Positions 1 to 8,912 of a DNA stretch of 15,476 nt are shown here, in pieces (positions within the stretch are counted from its first letter, which is position 1; every line of letters starts with the position of its first letter). The DNA is taken from contig JAGFNK010001060.1 of NCBI GenBank assembly GCA_025769875.1, positions 1 to 15,476 of the forward strand, read 5' to 3'. The DNA comes from Russula earlei (lineage: Eukaryota > Basidiomycota > Agaricomycetes > Russulales > Russulaceae). The notes below the pieces were generated by a model that saw only the letters and a program-made list of their open reading frames with translations, did no database searches and was not told the origin of the DNA. The position numbers were made by a program, and so were the translations under genes.

Positions 1-1541
1 TTAAAACACTGGCCTGCACTGACACATACTACTGGCCAAAGGAAGGCTGCCCAAAAAAAAACTGGTGGAAATGAAAGTGACAGCTCAGGCACTCCCACTC
101 AACTGAAGCGATCACAACCACAAGCTCAGGCTTCCAAGACATCCCTTCCTGCTATTGATGAGGATGGGAAGGAAGAGTCCTATGCCTATGTAAATGCAGA
201 AGCCAGGGGAACTCAGTCCACTGGACCTATATACTCTTGCAGATGACGGTAAATGCGCCTCACCAATCGGACCCATAGAAGGGAGAGTGATGCTTCAATT
301 GAAGAGGAAGGTGTGCAAATAATGATGAATTGACCCCTTTCGCCAGTGACTAGTGACCCCAGGCCATCCAACAATCAACCTCACCTTTGATGTCCCATAC
401 AAAAATGCGTCTCGGGAACTTGCTGTTGAATCTGACATCTCATTTTCAGATCTTCTTGTCCAAATTGTGGCCAAAATGGAAATGAGCATCATCTGTCTAT
501 TGCACATCAGATACATCCTTCCCTGGATGGTGCCCAAGATGGGCAAGCCTGTTGCAAAGTTGCTTGAAGATGGAGCTTCCTTTCAAAAGCTAATTGAGCA
601 TGTGTGGAACCATATCAATGAACAGAAGGTGAAAAACCATGGAAAGGGCAAAGTCAAGCCTTTCAGCATCCAGATTGTTGATACCTATGAACCAGGCACA
701 GAAAAGGTGCACCTAAATGCTACTCCACATAATTTCATCTGACGATTTCTCGACAGAAGGGTCCAGGGAAATTAAAGCTCTTGACTGATAAACACCAGTG
801 CGAAAAGCACAATACACCATGCTATGTGCAAATGAATGGCGTACACTACCAGTACACGATGGAGGATCTGAGCATTTGGGCCTCCTTGTTGGTATGCACC
901 ATTGTTTTCTTTTGGATCTTCATAGCTTAAAACCACCTTTGCAGGTATGTCGCCTCACAACAGTTGATACCCCCCCAGACAAACTGAATCTCACGGACAA
1001 ATGCTTTTGACAGGTGAAAGTCAGGAACTGGGAAACATCACAACCACCCCCTTCCGATACGTTGGGCTCCATGCCAAACCCTAGCCACACGGTGGCTGGA
1101 TCGTCCTCTGATCCACCCCAATGGGTGCAAATGATGATGATGATGCTGGGTGGCACCTTTGCCAACAATGTTAATGGTTCGAACTCCCATCGCTTACCTC
1201 GCTCTGAACACATTGTTCCCTTTACTCTGAACCCTGGGTCTTCGCCACCCCAGTCAAAGCACACCGCATCCAATAGGAACATCACCTACCCTGACCTGAG
1301 GGAGTGGCTCCATTCTATTGAAGAGCACCCTGTCCGAAATAAATATGGTGAAGATCTCTCACAGTACACTGACATCCTTGTAGAAACCCACAAACTTTAT
1401 ACGATTGAAGACATTGTACCACTCACTCGCAGTGAGCTGGCAGATGTTGGTGGCATGGAATTCGGGACAACCTCATGGATTTTGCGCTTTGCAGTGGAGG
1501 ATGCATCAGCTATGGAGAAAAATAAGAAGGCTCGATTTTAA
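1..1541 (+). pseudogene. Broken gene with C-terminal SAM-like domain
   Basis: I do not recognise the full-length family. Coding sense can be followed in pieces: frame 1 is open from base 1 to 243 (Ser/Gln/Lys-rich, low-complexity, probably a disordered linker); frame 2 from 353 to 742 (a folded-looking stretch with KPVAKLLEDGASFQKLIEHV); frame 1 again from 739 to 891; then, after a possible intron at 892-944, frame 3 from 945 to 1541. The last 80 residues (1287-1538: DLREWLHSIEE ... LTRSELADVGG ... TSWILRFAVED) fit the helix pattern of a sterile alpha motif, a protein-protein or RNA-binding fold. A TGA at 1008-1010 and changes of frame near 244-352 and 740 argue for a pseudogene, although undetected introns could explain some of these. 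The 5' end lies outside the window. A (ATG)n run codes for five Met near 1131. The SAM call is from pattern only. Confidence 0.5.
892..944 (+). other. Candidate 53 bp GT-AG intron
   Basis: The reading frame ...DLSIWASLL ends at 891 and is followed by GTATGC; the segment ends TTTGCAG at 944. Removing it joins two frames in phase 0, with no stop until the TGA at 1008. Length and borders are typical of agaricomycete introns. No branch site was confirmed. Confidence 0.4.
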
Positions 1542-1602
1542 GAATATACTAACACTTTTCTATACTAGACTTGGATATATGGACACTATTGTCAAGGCAG
1601 TT

Positions 1603-1765
1603 GACTCTTTCACCATCTCCCCTTTCAAGAGCAGGCAGATCCCTAGTGAATACCTCTGTGAGCAGTCATGATTATGAAGGTACCTGGTCCTATCTGGAAG
1701 CCTCTCCATGCTGAAAGCAAGGCCACTCTTTCGCCATCCTCCCCTTTAAGAGTAAGCAGATCTCT
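1603..1765 (+). repeat. Imperfect 42 bp direct repeat, 121 bp apart
   Basis: Bases 1603-1644 (gactctttcaccatctcccc...) recur at 1724-1765 (cactctttcgccatcctcccc...) with about nine differences, including the shared core cccctttMaagagYaRgcagatc. The copies lie just downstream of the SAM-domain gene. They may be traces of a local duplication or of an old repeat element. Confidence 0.55.
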
Positions 1766-3516
1766 TCCTTTCCTCCCTCTCCTCGCTGCCGGCCATCCCT
1801 GTTGTATGTGTGCCTGAGATGTAGCTGATGTATTGCCCTCAACATCCCTGTAGCCTGCAACGGAAGTATTTAGCACGTCACAGAGTAGCTGGTACCATCA
1901 GTTTGTGCCCTGTGCATCTTGCTCTTTTGTTTTTTTCTGCATCTTCACCCCATGCCAAGTTGTGCGATTGCACAAGGCTGTTGGGGCGGCCCTAGGTCCT
2001 GTGGCCTCATTGCGCCCAGATGCACGGACACCTGAGCATGCCCCTTCACTGTCGAATGCCCTTTTTTGTTGTCAGATGGGACATTCCCCTCATTTGTGTG
2101 CTGGTAGGAATAAGCCAGCTGAACCACGAACACCATTGTTCAGTTGTCGTGTGCCCTCCAACAGACCGACAGAGAGCTTGAGGCGCAGTCTTTTGATGGG
2201 GTAATATATCACACAAGGGAAGCATTTTTCTAGCAATGACCTAACTCTTTTTTATTTGATTGGTTATACATGTGGTGTCAGTTTGTGTTCTCCCCAGATT
2301 CCTCAGAAGGACCACCTTGTGGTCAACAACCCTCATCCACCTTCCCACCCAAATGGTTGGTGTGCTGCCCAAACAAAAGCTCGAACTTGAGGTATTGAGC
2401 TCACCTGGTTGCAGCGTCATGGTGCTCATCCTGCACTGAGATTGTGCCGCAGAACCACTGGTAAGTGAATCAGTCTAGAATTGTGACTGAAAGACAGAAA
2501 ACTCACCCATAAAGTGACCGCGAGCGGAGCACGCTGGACAATGGACTTGAAGATGTTGGCATATGACATGTTCAACCTCAAGAGCAAGAGAATGGGCTAG
2601 GTGAAGGTGAGGTGGGTGTGAGAAGTGACATACAGTGTCCAAGTGATGTGTGGCAGCAAGGAAGCAACTCAAAAAAAAAACAAGTGTACACAGTATGTGC
2701 CACCAACTCACTCAGCGTTCACATTCACAAAGGCACATGGCCTCGATGTCAACTCACCCACACACAGCTATATGGCTGGCTGCAAATCGCTTACAAGAGT
2801 ACATATGTGTGTATTCCTTTCGTGCCATCTCCTCTTTGTCCTCACATCATCATCATTGTCGCCGCCAGCACGCCACCCTCACCACCATCAACCGCCGCAT
2901 GCCCTCACCCTCAATGCCCCTGCCTTCACCATGCACTGACGAGTCCCAATGCACAGCCAAAGAGCCCCATACCATGCCACCGTCTTTGTTGTCATTGGAC
3001 GGTGTTGCTACTGTACATTTTGGTATGCTTTTCTCCCCTTTTTTACTAGACTCTCACTTTGTTAGTCAGAGATCTGCACACCGCCTATGCGTTCATTTCC
3101 CAGCCTGCCGCCATCTTCCCTCTCCCTTTCTACTTCCACGCCCCCTCGCTCCTTTACCTCGCATCTGCCATCCAAGTTCTCCAATCGTCCCACCCACAAT
3201 CGCGTTCAGCAGCGCCATCAGCACCCAAGCGACCACCCACCAGCACTCTCCCTATCCCCCCTCCAGCCTCTCCTTTGCATTGTCTCCCCCTCCTCGCATT
3301 GCGACTCGACCACACCCCTCGTCACCACACCTGGCCTCAGCCATCCTTCACAAATTGCCACATGCCACTACCACAGCCACTGGAGACCACAACTCAATAC
3401 CTCATGTTGTCCAGCTTCAGTCCCCTTCTCATGTCTAGATGTCCTTTCATATGCCTGTCTTTTGTGCTTTCCCTGTCCCTTAGCCTTAGTTCCCACCTGT
3501 ATCTGCTACCATCTTG

Positions 3517-3522
3517 AATAAA
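3517..3522 (+). terminator. Possible AATAAA polyadenylation signal
   Basis: A single AATAAA follows the C/T-rich stretch. Fungal 3' ends do not depend strictly on this hexamer and no gene is seen upstream, so this is only a hint of a transcript end. Confidence 0.2.
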
Positions 3523-4101
3523 GTTGCCCTGTTGTTCCCTTATCATCTGTGTGGTGTGAACCTGAGTGCAGTTGAATGAACAAACACATTCTCGCGTTCC
3601 TGCTAGGTGCTCCTCCTCTTTGGAGCTTCAGTCTTATGAAGTCATTCTGCATTATTGGACACACTTCACCACCCCATGGGCTCAGGTGTGCACTTCCTGG
3701 GGGGGCTCCTTCCCAGCACACGACCGTGCTACTGTCACACAATATGAGGGAAACAATGTTGCACACCACAACACTTGAGTCAAAAACACTATGGGGCTGC
3801 CTCAAGACAGCCCATGGGTACAACATGAGGGGAAAATAATAGATATAGACCACAATTTTGAGTTGTAATTCATCTAATACACATGTGGAGGTGGCTTGAG
3901 TCCAGCTCCACCAATTCTCACTCAAATCTTATGAAAACAATGGGGCTGCCTAGCCCTCATTCAGGCAATTCAGGGACAATAAGTTTTATTTGAATTGAAG
4001 TTGTTTTGAGGGAGATATTCACCCCGCATGTTTGAGAGGGTTTTCTGCACCGATTTGGGTGGAATTCAAACTCCGCCAAGTGTGCTGAAAATGGCAATAA
4101 T

Positions 4102-5865
4102 GAAGCAGAAAGGAACTACCCAGTTTGGGACAGGGAGTTCCTAGCCTTGATTCTTGCACTCCAACACTGGCGATACCTATTGGTTGGAACAAAACACCCC
4201 ATCAAGATTTTTACCAATCATGCCAACCTTGCCCACTACTGACTCCCCCATAAAATTAATTGAAGAATTGCAGGTTACATTTCCACACTGGCAGATTATC
4301 ATTTTGAAATCCACCACAAACCTGGGACTTCTAATTGCACAGATGCTCTCTCACGACAACCTGACCACAATGATGGGTCAGGAGATAACCAAAACATCAT
4401 GGCACTCCCTGACAAACTCTTCATTTGCACACTCCACACGGAAGATCTATATGAGCAAGTCTTGAAAGAACAAAAGAGGTGGCGATCAGACCTGCTTATG
4501 TGGAAAACCAAACACAGTCTACAAGAAGAAGATGGCACACTGTTCAAAGACAAAAAATTGGTTGTACCATATCAAGAACCCCTGCTACAAAAGATTTTAC
4601 ACACGTATCATGACAGCATTCTCAGAGGACACACAGGAAATGCCCAAACCTTGTACTTGATCCAAGAGTCCTTCTGGTGGCCCAAAATGGGCTATTTTAT
4701 CCAAGACTACATTCAGGGTTGCGCCACCTGTCAGGCCAACAAATCCTCCACACACCCCACTTGTCCCCCAATTCACCCAATTCCCCCCAAATTTCAGAAA
4801 CCATTTCAAACCATAGCGATTGACTGGATTGTCAATCTCCTGCTGTTGGAAGGGAACAACACCATCATGACCATCACCAATCACGATTCTACCAAAGCGG
4901 CAATATTCATACCATGTTGTAAGGATATGGGAACCCTAGAAATGGCCAAGTTATTCTTACAACATGCCTTCCCTTGGACTGGGGTCCCTTCCAAAATCAT
5001 TTCCAATTGTGATTCTCGCTTCACCTCTGATCTATTCAAAGAAGTCTCTCGAATTCTGGGGATCAATCAAAATCTAAGTACCGCCTATCACCCTCAAACC
5101 AATGGACAATCCGAAAGAACCAATCAAACTCTAGAAATGTATCTCCGCATCTACACTGGAGAAAAACAAGAAGAATGGGTACACTGGCTCCCCATAGCTC
5201 AGTATCATTTCAATGCTCATAAGTCCACAACCACCAAACAAACCCCCTACAAATTACTCATTGGCTTCAACCCACAAGGGCTTGGCATCCAACTGAAATC
5301 AAAGTTCCCAGGAATTCAAAAATGACTCCAGGCCCTGAAAGACATGCAGGAATCGGCTCAAGAAGCAATGAAAAGGGCACAAACCAGCTGGGTAAAAGAA
5401 ACTAAGTTCAAGGGGTTTGAAGAAGGACAAAAGGTCTGGTTGGAAGGGACTAACCTAAAAACCCCCCATCAGTTTCAGAAGTTCCATCCCAAATGGTTCG
5501 GACCTTTCATCATCACCAAGAAATTTTCCCATGTTGTCTACCAACTTTGCCTTCCTCCCCAATGGAGTATTCATAATGTGTTTCATGCCTCCCTTCTTTC
5601 CCTGGTCACTGAAACAGCCAAACACAGCCCTAACTTCCCTGAACCTCCCCCTGACCTTCTCTCTGGAGAGTATGAGGTCGAAAAGATTACCACCCAACGT
5701 CTCCATAGAAACCGACTCCAGTATAGAGTTTGGTGGAAGGGATATTCTGCAGCAGAGGACACCTGGGAACCCCTCTCAAACCTTAAAAACACCCATGATG
5801 TTATGGTCTACCCCTCTCTCAACTCACCCTTGTTCCTTCTCATTATTGTCTGCTTCTACTATTGA
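4102..5865 (+). pseudogene. pol: Chromovirus pol 3' part: RNase H, integrase, chromodomain
   Basis: One frame runs from about 4102 to 5865, broken by TGA at 4240, 4261 and 5323. In order: RNase H C-terminal half (VWDREFLALILALQHW, then TNHANL), HHCC zinc domain (H..H near 4603-4632, CATC near 4720), integrase core (D at 4822, second position at 5005, E at 5113), GPY/F module (WFGPF near 5495) and a chromodomain at 5665-5793 (EYEVEKI ... RVWWKGY ... DTWEP) that keeps the aromatic residues used to bind methylated histone tails. The spacing between the second and third catalytic positions is the family's 35 residues. Two active-site Asp codons now read AAT (Asn): 4216 in RNase H and 5005 in integrase. 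Reverse transcriptase and protease are missing on the left. The copy should be dead. Family identity is secure; the lineage within chromoviruses is not determined. Confidence 0.9.
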
Positions 5866-6460
5866 TTCTCTTCTGTCACCCTCATTTCCTTAGCTACCAC
5901 CCTGCCCCTTGATGCTGATGGTCTCTTATTGTTTCAACCCATTGTGTTTCATCTATTGTTCGAGTCCATTTAGCTATTGGCTCACCTTTATCTATTGTTC
6001 TGCATATAGTACCTGTACAGCCTCACTACATACAGTATTTAAGTGCCTGTAAAAGCTGGGGAATGCCCCAAGCTTAGCTTTGTCCCATTTCCTGTCGTAT
6101 CCCTTACCCTGTATCCTCTCTCAATCACAACTTGCTTGTGCTGGCCTATACTCTGCTTGACTTGAACTCACCACAAGGAACCTTTGTGTTCCTCTTCCTC
6201 CTCTGCTTCTCTCTCATCATCCTCCTCTTCTGTGAAACCAGAAGATCAACTCTGTCTGCAGGCTGAGTCATTGCCTGACTAAGCCTTGAGACGCTAAACC
6301 TCTGATCTGGTCTCTTTGAGCCAGCCCCACTGAACCCTTGAACCAAGTCACAGGGACTGGGCCCCACCGAACCTTGAGCTAATGCTCTTATGGCCACGAC
6401 GCCGTAACACAAGACACCATCACTATCTTTCATCTGCAACAACCCACCAAACTCCATGTT
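5866..6460 (+). repeat. Probable LTR and 5' leader of plus-strand element; borders unknown
   Basis: This non-coding stretch lies between the chromodomain stop and the start of a Gag-like ORF, where an LTR plus leader is expected. It contains a TATA-like TATTTAAG (6036-6043) followed by pyrimidine-rich sequence, and a perfect 6 bp hairpin CTTCTG-TGAAAC-CAGAAG (6227-6244). I could not find a clear polypurine tract, TG...CA ends or primer-binding site, so it is called by position and composition only. Confidence 0.45.
6036..6043 (+). promoter_or_regulatory. TATA-like box in probable plus-strand LTR
   Basis: TATTTAAG lies about 420 bp before the Gag-like start codon, in the place expected for the U3/R border of an LTR. 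No transcript evidence. Confidence 0.4.
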
Positions 6461-7887
6461 ATGTCAACCGCTAACTCTGATCCCACAGAATCTCATCACT
6501 CTGATGAAGCCCTAGATGACTTGGAACATCAATTCCAAGAACTTATGATACAACAATGTACTTTACTCCCTCAAATCAATTCATGTAATCCCCCTTCCTA
6601 TTCAGTCAATGATCCCACTATCCCAGACCAGTGGACACACCATTTTTAATATAGCCGCCAGGGAACAACTCTTTTCTGGAATTCTCTCCCCTGGTGACTT
6701 CCGCGGCTTTCAACTTCTTATGATGGACCCCCATTTTTCAGAGTTTCATCTGTCCATACGAAGGGCAGTACTTACAGACTTAGCATGGAATCATATCATA
6801 CAGTCAGTACCCATAAATACTCCCACTCCTTCCGAGTGGTCAGCCTGGCATCACAAACACGCCACCTCCACTTACAATACTCCCATGTTGTCCTCTGCTC
6901 CTAACTCATCCCCTCTACCTATTCTCACTCCTTCCCCCACCATCAAACAAGAACCCCTCTCACCCAAAGTTGTCCAACACATCATCAACCAACGCACTTT
7001 CATTGTCCTGGATGAGGCCAAACTCCAGGACCTTGCTGCTCCCCTCAACCCACTCGCCATCCAAGAAGGAACGCCCTCAGCCAACTCCAACCAAAGCAGA
7101 CCCCACTCACCCTGGCCCCCCTTGGTTTGTTTACAAACCTTATACACATATTCCCCCTTTTTACATTAACATTAATGGGCAACAACGCCTATTACCATAC
7201 TTACATATCGCTTTGTACAATGATGAACCCATGCTTCCAGGGACTATGGGTCGAGGAGAACCTGCTTACAGAAAAAAGCTCATAGCCCAGCCTGTCGCCT
7301 CCACCCCCCATCCTGCCACCACTGCCTCTGACCTCCACCTCTTAATTGAGGACCAGCCCTTTCCATTTTGATGTCACTCAGGCTCTTGAGAACCTCCACA
7401 ACCCTGGTGCTCTTGCCAATGTCTACCACCTCCACATCAGCTCTTTTCAGTTGAATGTTTTAGAGGGCAAGCGCATCTCCATCCAAGGGGCCCTAAATGT
7501 CCTTCAAGGACAACTCACTGATCAACTCCACAAGATCCAGTCTCACACCAAAGAAACTGCCACCATCCACAGCCGCCTCTGAGCAAATAATACCTCCATC
7601 CAAGTCCATCACCAACTCGACAACCTGATGACCAATGGGGGTCTCACCTGCAGTACTGGACCATATTACTCACTGGCAGGGAGCTATGACAGAATTGAGG
7701 AAGAACCACCCACTCCCTCTTCTCCTCCACTGCCCACTCGCCCTCCTCTCTCTCTGACCCCCCCTCTCGAATATCTCCCTCGTACTGTCAACCAGTCCCA
7801 AAATGATGCCCCCATGGGGGCCCCTTCCCACTTTCCGCAGATGTTCTCCAATGACACTAGTACCTGTTGTGAAATGCAACCACAGAT
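6461..7887 (+). pseudogene. gag: Gag-like ORF of plus-strand element (N-terminal and middle part)
   Basis: The ATG at 6461 opens MSTANSDPTE..., the first part of a protein followed in frame 2 to about 6645, frame 3 to about 7080, frame 1 to about 7365 and frame 2 to the insertion near 7888. Two of the shifts fall at T-runs (6643-6647 and about 7366-7369), as expected for small indels. A TGA at 7580 interrupts the last frame between RL and ANN. Recognisable stretches are PPWFVYKPYTHIPPFY, a helical segment around 7370-7570 (QALENLHNPGALANVYHLH) and a Pro/Ser-rich tail (7700-7790). No classic retrotransposon Gag domain was recognised. The call rests on its place after the LTR-like region and its in-frame relation to the zinc knuckle and protease motif at 8237-8508. 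A different first ORF is possible. Confidence 0.6.
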
Positions 7888-7891
7888 AGAG

Positions 7892-7985
7892 GGACCTCAG
7901 AGGAGGTGCTTAGTCATTGCCACCCTCTTGGGTCCGACTTGTGGGTTCAACACTATGTGACCCAACCTGGGGACCTCAGAGGAGG
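7892..7985 (+). repeat. 15 bp exact direct repeat, period 79
   Basis: GGACCTCAGAGGAGG occurs at 7892-7906 and 7971-7985. The 64 bp between them include a possible hairpin, TGGGT...ACCCA. The repeat may be part of the tRNA-headed insert or a duplication left by a smaller insertion. Confidence 0.7.
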
Positions 7986-8036
7986 GGGTTTACATGCGCT
8001 CACATGATTCCCTATATCCTGGTGCAATTAAGAAAA

Positions 8037-8109
8037 TGGCCAGACTGGGGATTGAACCCAGGACCTCCTGGATATATACCAGGTGCTCTAACCACTGAGC
8101 TACCTAGCC
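8037..8109 (-). tRNA. tRNA-like gene, anticodon UAU (Ile) if functional
   Basis: Read on the minus strand, 73 bases fold into a complete cloverleaf with no intron: acceptor GGCTAGG/TCTGGCC (7 pairs, two G-U), D stem GCTC/GAGC with loop AGTGGTTA, anticodon stem CCTGG/CCAGG, 5-nt variable loop, T stem CTGGG/CCCAG with loop TTCAATC, discriminator A. Internal pol III boxes are intact (TAGCTCAGTGG; GGTTCAATCCC) and TTTT follows immediately. The anticodon loop is TATATAT, giving UAU at positions 34-36. Position 33 is A where almost all tRNAs have U, which speaks against a working tRNA. It lies inside a dead Gag ORF, so it is either a tRNA pseudogene, a tRNA carried by a retroelement, or the head of a SINE. 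Confidence 0.65.
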
Positions 8110-8140
8110 TTGGGTACAGTGAAGTGGATTAATCTATATG

Positions 8141-8508
8141 ACAGATTGTATATCCAACAGTACCCCCAATACCCCTCTTACCCCTGCACGTATGACCGAG
8201 GCACAGCATCACCAACTACAGAAGCATCAGCATGTTTGCAAACACTGAAATACCAGGGGTCATTGGAACAAGGATTGTAACAGACCTCACACCAACTGTG
8301 CTGGTCAGGAAGACTGTATCCTTAGGAGGACTCACAGAAGTTACAGAGGCTACTGCCCCAAGGCGATGGGTCCTCAAGGTGCTTGGCCTGAGGGTGACAG
8401 CAACCATGTCCCTGAGTTGGGCCCTGAGACCAATTAGTTTGGAGAACTAAGCATGAGGGGGACATTGTCAAGACACGTACTGCTGATCTGTGTGGACTCA
8501 GGAGCAGG
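8141..8508 (+). pseudogene. gag-pol: Gag C-terminus (broken CCHC knuckle) and start of protease, plus-strand element
   Basis: Frame 2 resumes after the insert. A CCHC zinc knuckle is visible from 8237 to 8278: C-K-H-stop-N-T-R-G-H-W-N-K-D-C. The second Cys of CX2CX4HX4C is replaced by TGA (8246-8248). It is followed by basic residues and Cys (HTNCAGQEDC, RGYC), a TAG at 8435, and about 86 codons after the knuckle by VLLICVDSGAGG (8474-8508), which fits the DSGA active-site loop of an aspartic protease at the distance expected in Gag-Pol. The similarity stops at about 8508, where the LTR of the minus-strand element begins. Confidence 0.65.
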
Positions 8509-8651
8509 TGGGCAAGGGTCGGAACAGATGGTATGCAGCGTAGGCGGCGTTGAACAAGAGGACGAGCCAAATAATTAAGATATACCAGATGGGGACTGGT
8601 ATGTGTAACTGGAGGCAGAGGCGAAGGTTAGAAGCCAGTGCAACGAGGGGG

Positions 8652-8745
8652 CTTTAAACAAGGCAGTCGTAGAGGAGTACCTCGGAAGTGAGAGAAGTCT
8701 TTAAACTGAGTGGTCGCGGGGGAGTACCCAGGAAGATGAGAGTAT
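8652..8745 (-). repeat. Two 47 bp imperfect tandem copies in LTR
   Basis: CTTTAAAC begins both units (8652-8698 and 8699-8745). They also share a GGAGTACC core and an AGATGAGAG / AAGTGAGAG end. They lie downstream of the TATA box in minus orientation, so they are within the transcribed R/U5 part. Confidence 0.6.
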
Positions 8746-8785
8746 CACAAATGGACAGTCTGACGACTGCCATGCTTCATTGGGG

Positions 8786-8793
8786 CTTATATA
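8786..8793 (-). promoter_or_regulatory. LTR TATA box
   Basis: Minus strand TATATAAG, about 500 bp after the LTR start and about 285 bp before its end. This is a typical place for the U3 promoter, so transcription would run leftward and, from the unseen 5' LTR, through the element. Confidence 0.6.
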
Positions 8794-8912
8794 CAGTGTA
8801 CAGGGTCGATTACAAAGAACTGGAACTATTCTAGACTCTTTGGTACCATCCAATAGGACTACAGAGGCATAAACTTGCTTGTGTCAAGTTTCAGGCTTAC
8901 TGAGCGCATTAC

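Larger units (their letters stand above)
1542..4101. other. Spacer without supported genes; C/T-rich stretch at 2840-3510
   Basis: The open frames here are short, start anywhere and do not look like folded proteins. Those between 2612 and 3521 are open mainly because the DNA is strongly C/T-rich and poor in stop codons; their products are runs of Pro, Ser, His and Leu in three overlapping frames. A hairpin (ATGGGGCTG / CAGCCCAT, 3791-3815) is followed 150 bp later by another copy of ATGGGGCTGCCT (3940-3951). Near 4012-4050 a frame reading GDIHPAC..GFSAP may be a mutated start of the RNase H domain annotated downstream. Nothing else was recognised. Confidence 0.5.
7888..8140 (-). mobile_element. 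tRNA-headed insert in gag, possibly a SINE
   Basis: The Gag-like frame is lost from about 7888 to 8125. This segment holds the tRNA-like unit (minus strand) and, downstream of it in minus orientation, about 150 bp of unrelated body. The body contains an exact 15 bp direct repeat, GGACCTCAGAGGAGG, at 7892-7906 and 7971-7985. A tRNA-derived head with A and B boxes plus an unrelated tail is the architecture of a SINE. Short ACAGAT copies at 7882-7887 and 8141-8146 could be a target duplication, but six bases can match by chance. Against a SINE: TTTT directly follows the tRNA part and would stop pol III there, and no A-rich tail is seen. Confidence 0.4.
4102..8508 (+). mobile_element. Plus-strand Ty3/gypsy chromovirus remnants, pol-LTR-gag order
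   Basis: The plus strand carries the 3' end of a chromovirus pol (4102-5865), a probable LTR and leader (5866-6460), then a Gag-like ORF running into a protease motif (6461-8508). Gag downstream of pol in the same orientation means this is not one simple element. The easiest reading is two copies sharing an LTR, or two abutting elements. The right-hand copy is cut at about 8508 by the minus-strand element; its remaining pol should lie to the right of that insertion, beyond the window. Confidence 0.6.

Noticed and set aside
920..1285. Minus-strand open frame of 121 codons
   Set aside because: It lies opposite the better-supported SAM-gene coding strand and shows no recognisable fold.
2612..3521. 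Three overlapping Pro/Ser/His-rich open frames up to 262 codons
   Set aside because: They are open because C/T-rich DNA lacks stop codons. All three frames give low-complexity products, with no start context or domain.
3791..3951. Terminal repeats of a DNA transposon (ATGGGGCTGCCT twice)
   Set aside because: The two copies are direct, short and only 150 bp apart. No inverted ends or target duplication were found.
7892..7985. CRISPR-like repeat
   Set aside because: There are only two copies of a 15 bp repeat, in a eukaryotic transposon context.
8466..8470. LTR end at 8466 (TGTCAAG on plus)
   Set aside because: The plus-strand Gag-Pol frame continues past it to the DSGA motif at about 8495-8506, so the insertion junction should lie after that.
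8232..8570. Small open frames on both strands over the zinc-knuckle region
   Set aside because: They are out of frame with the CCHC knuckle and DSGA motif and have no features of their own.
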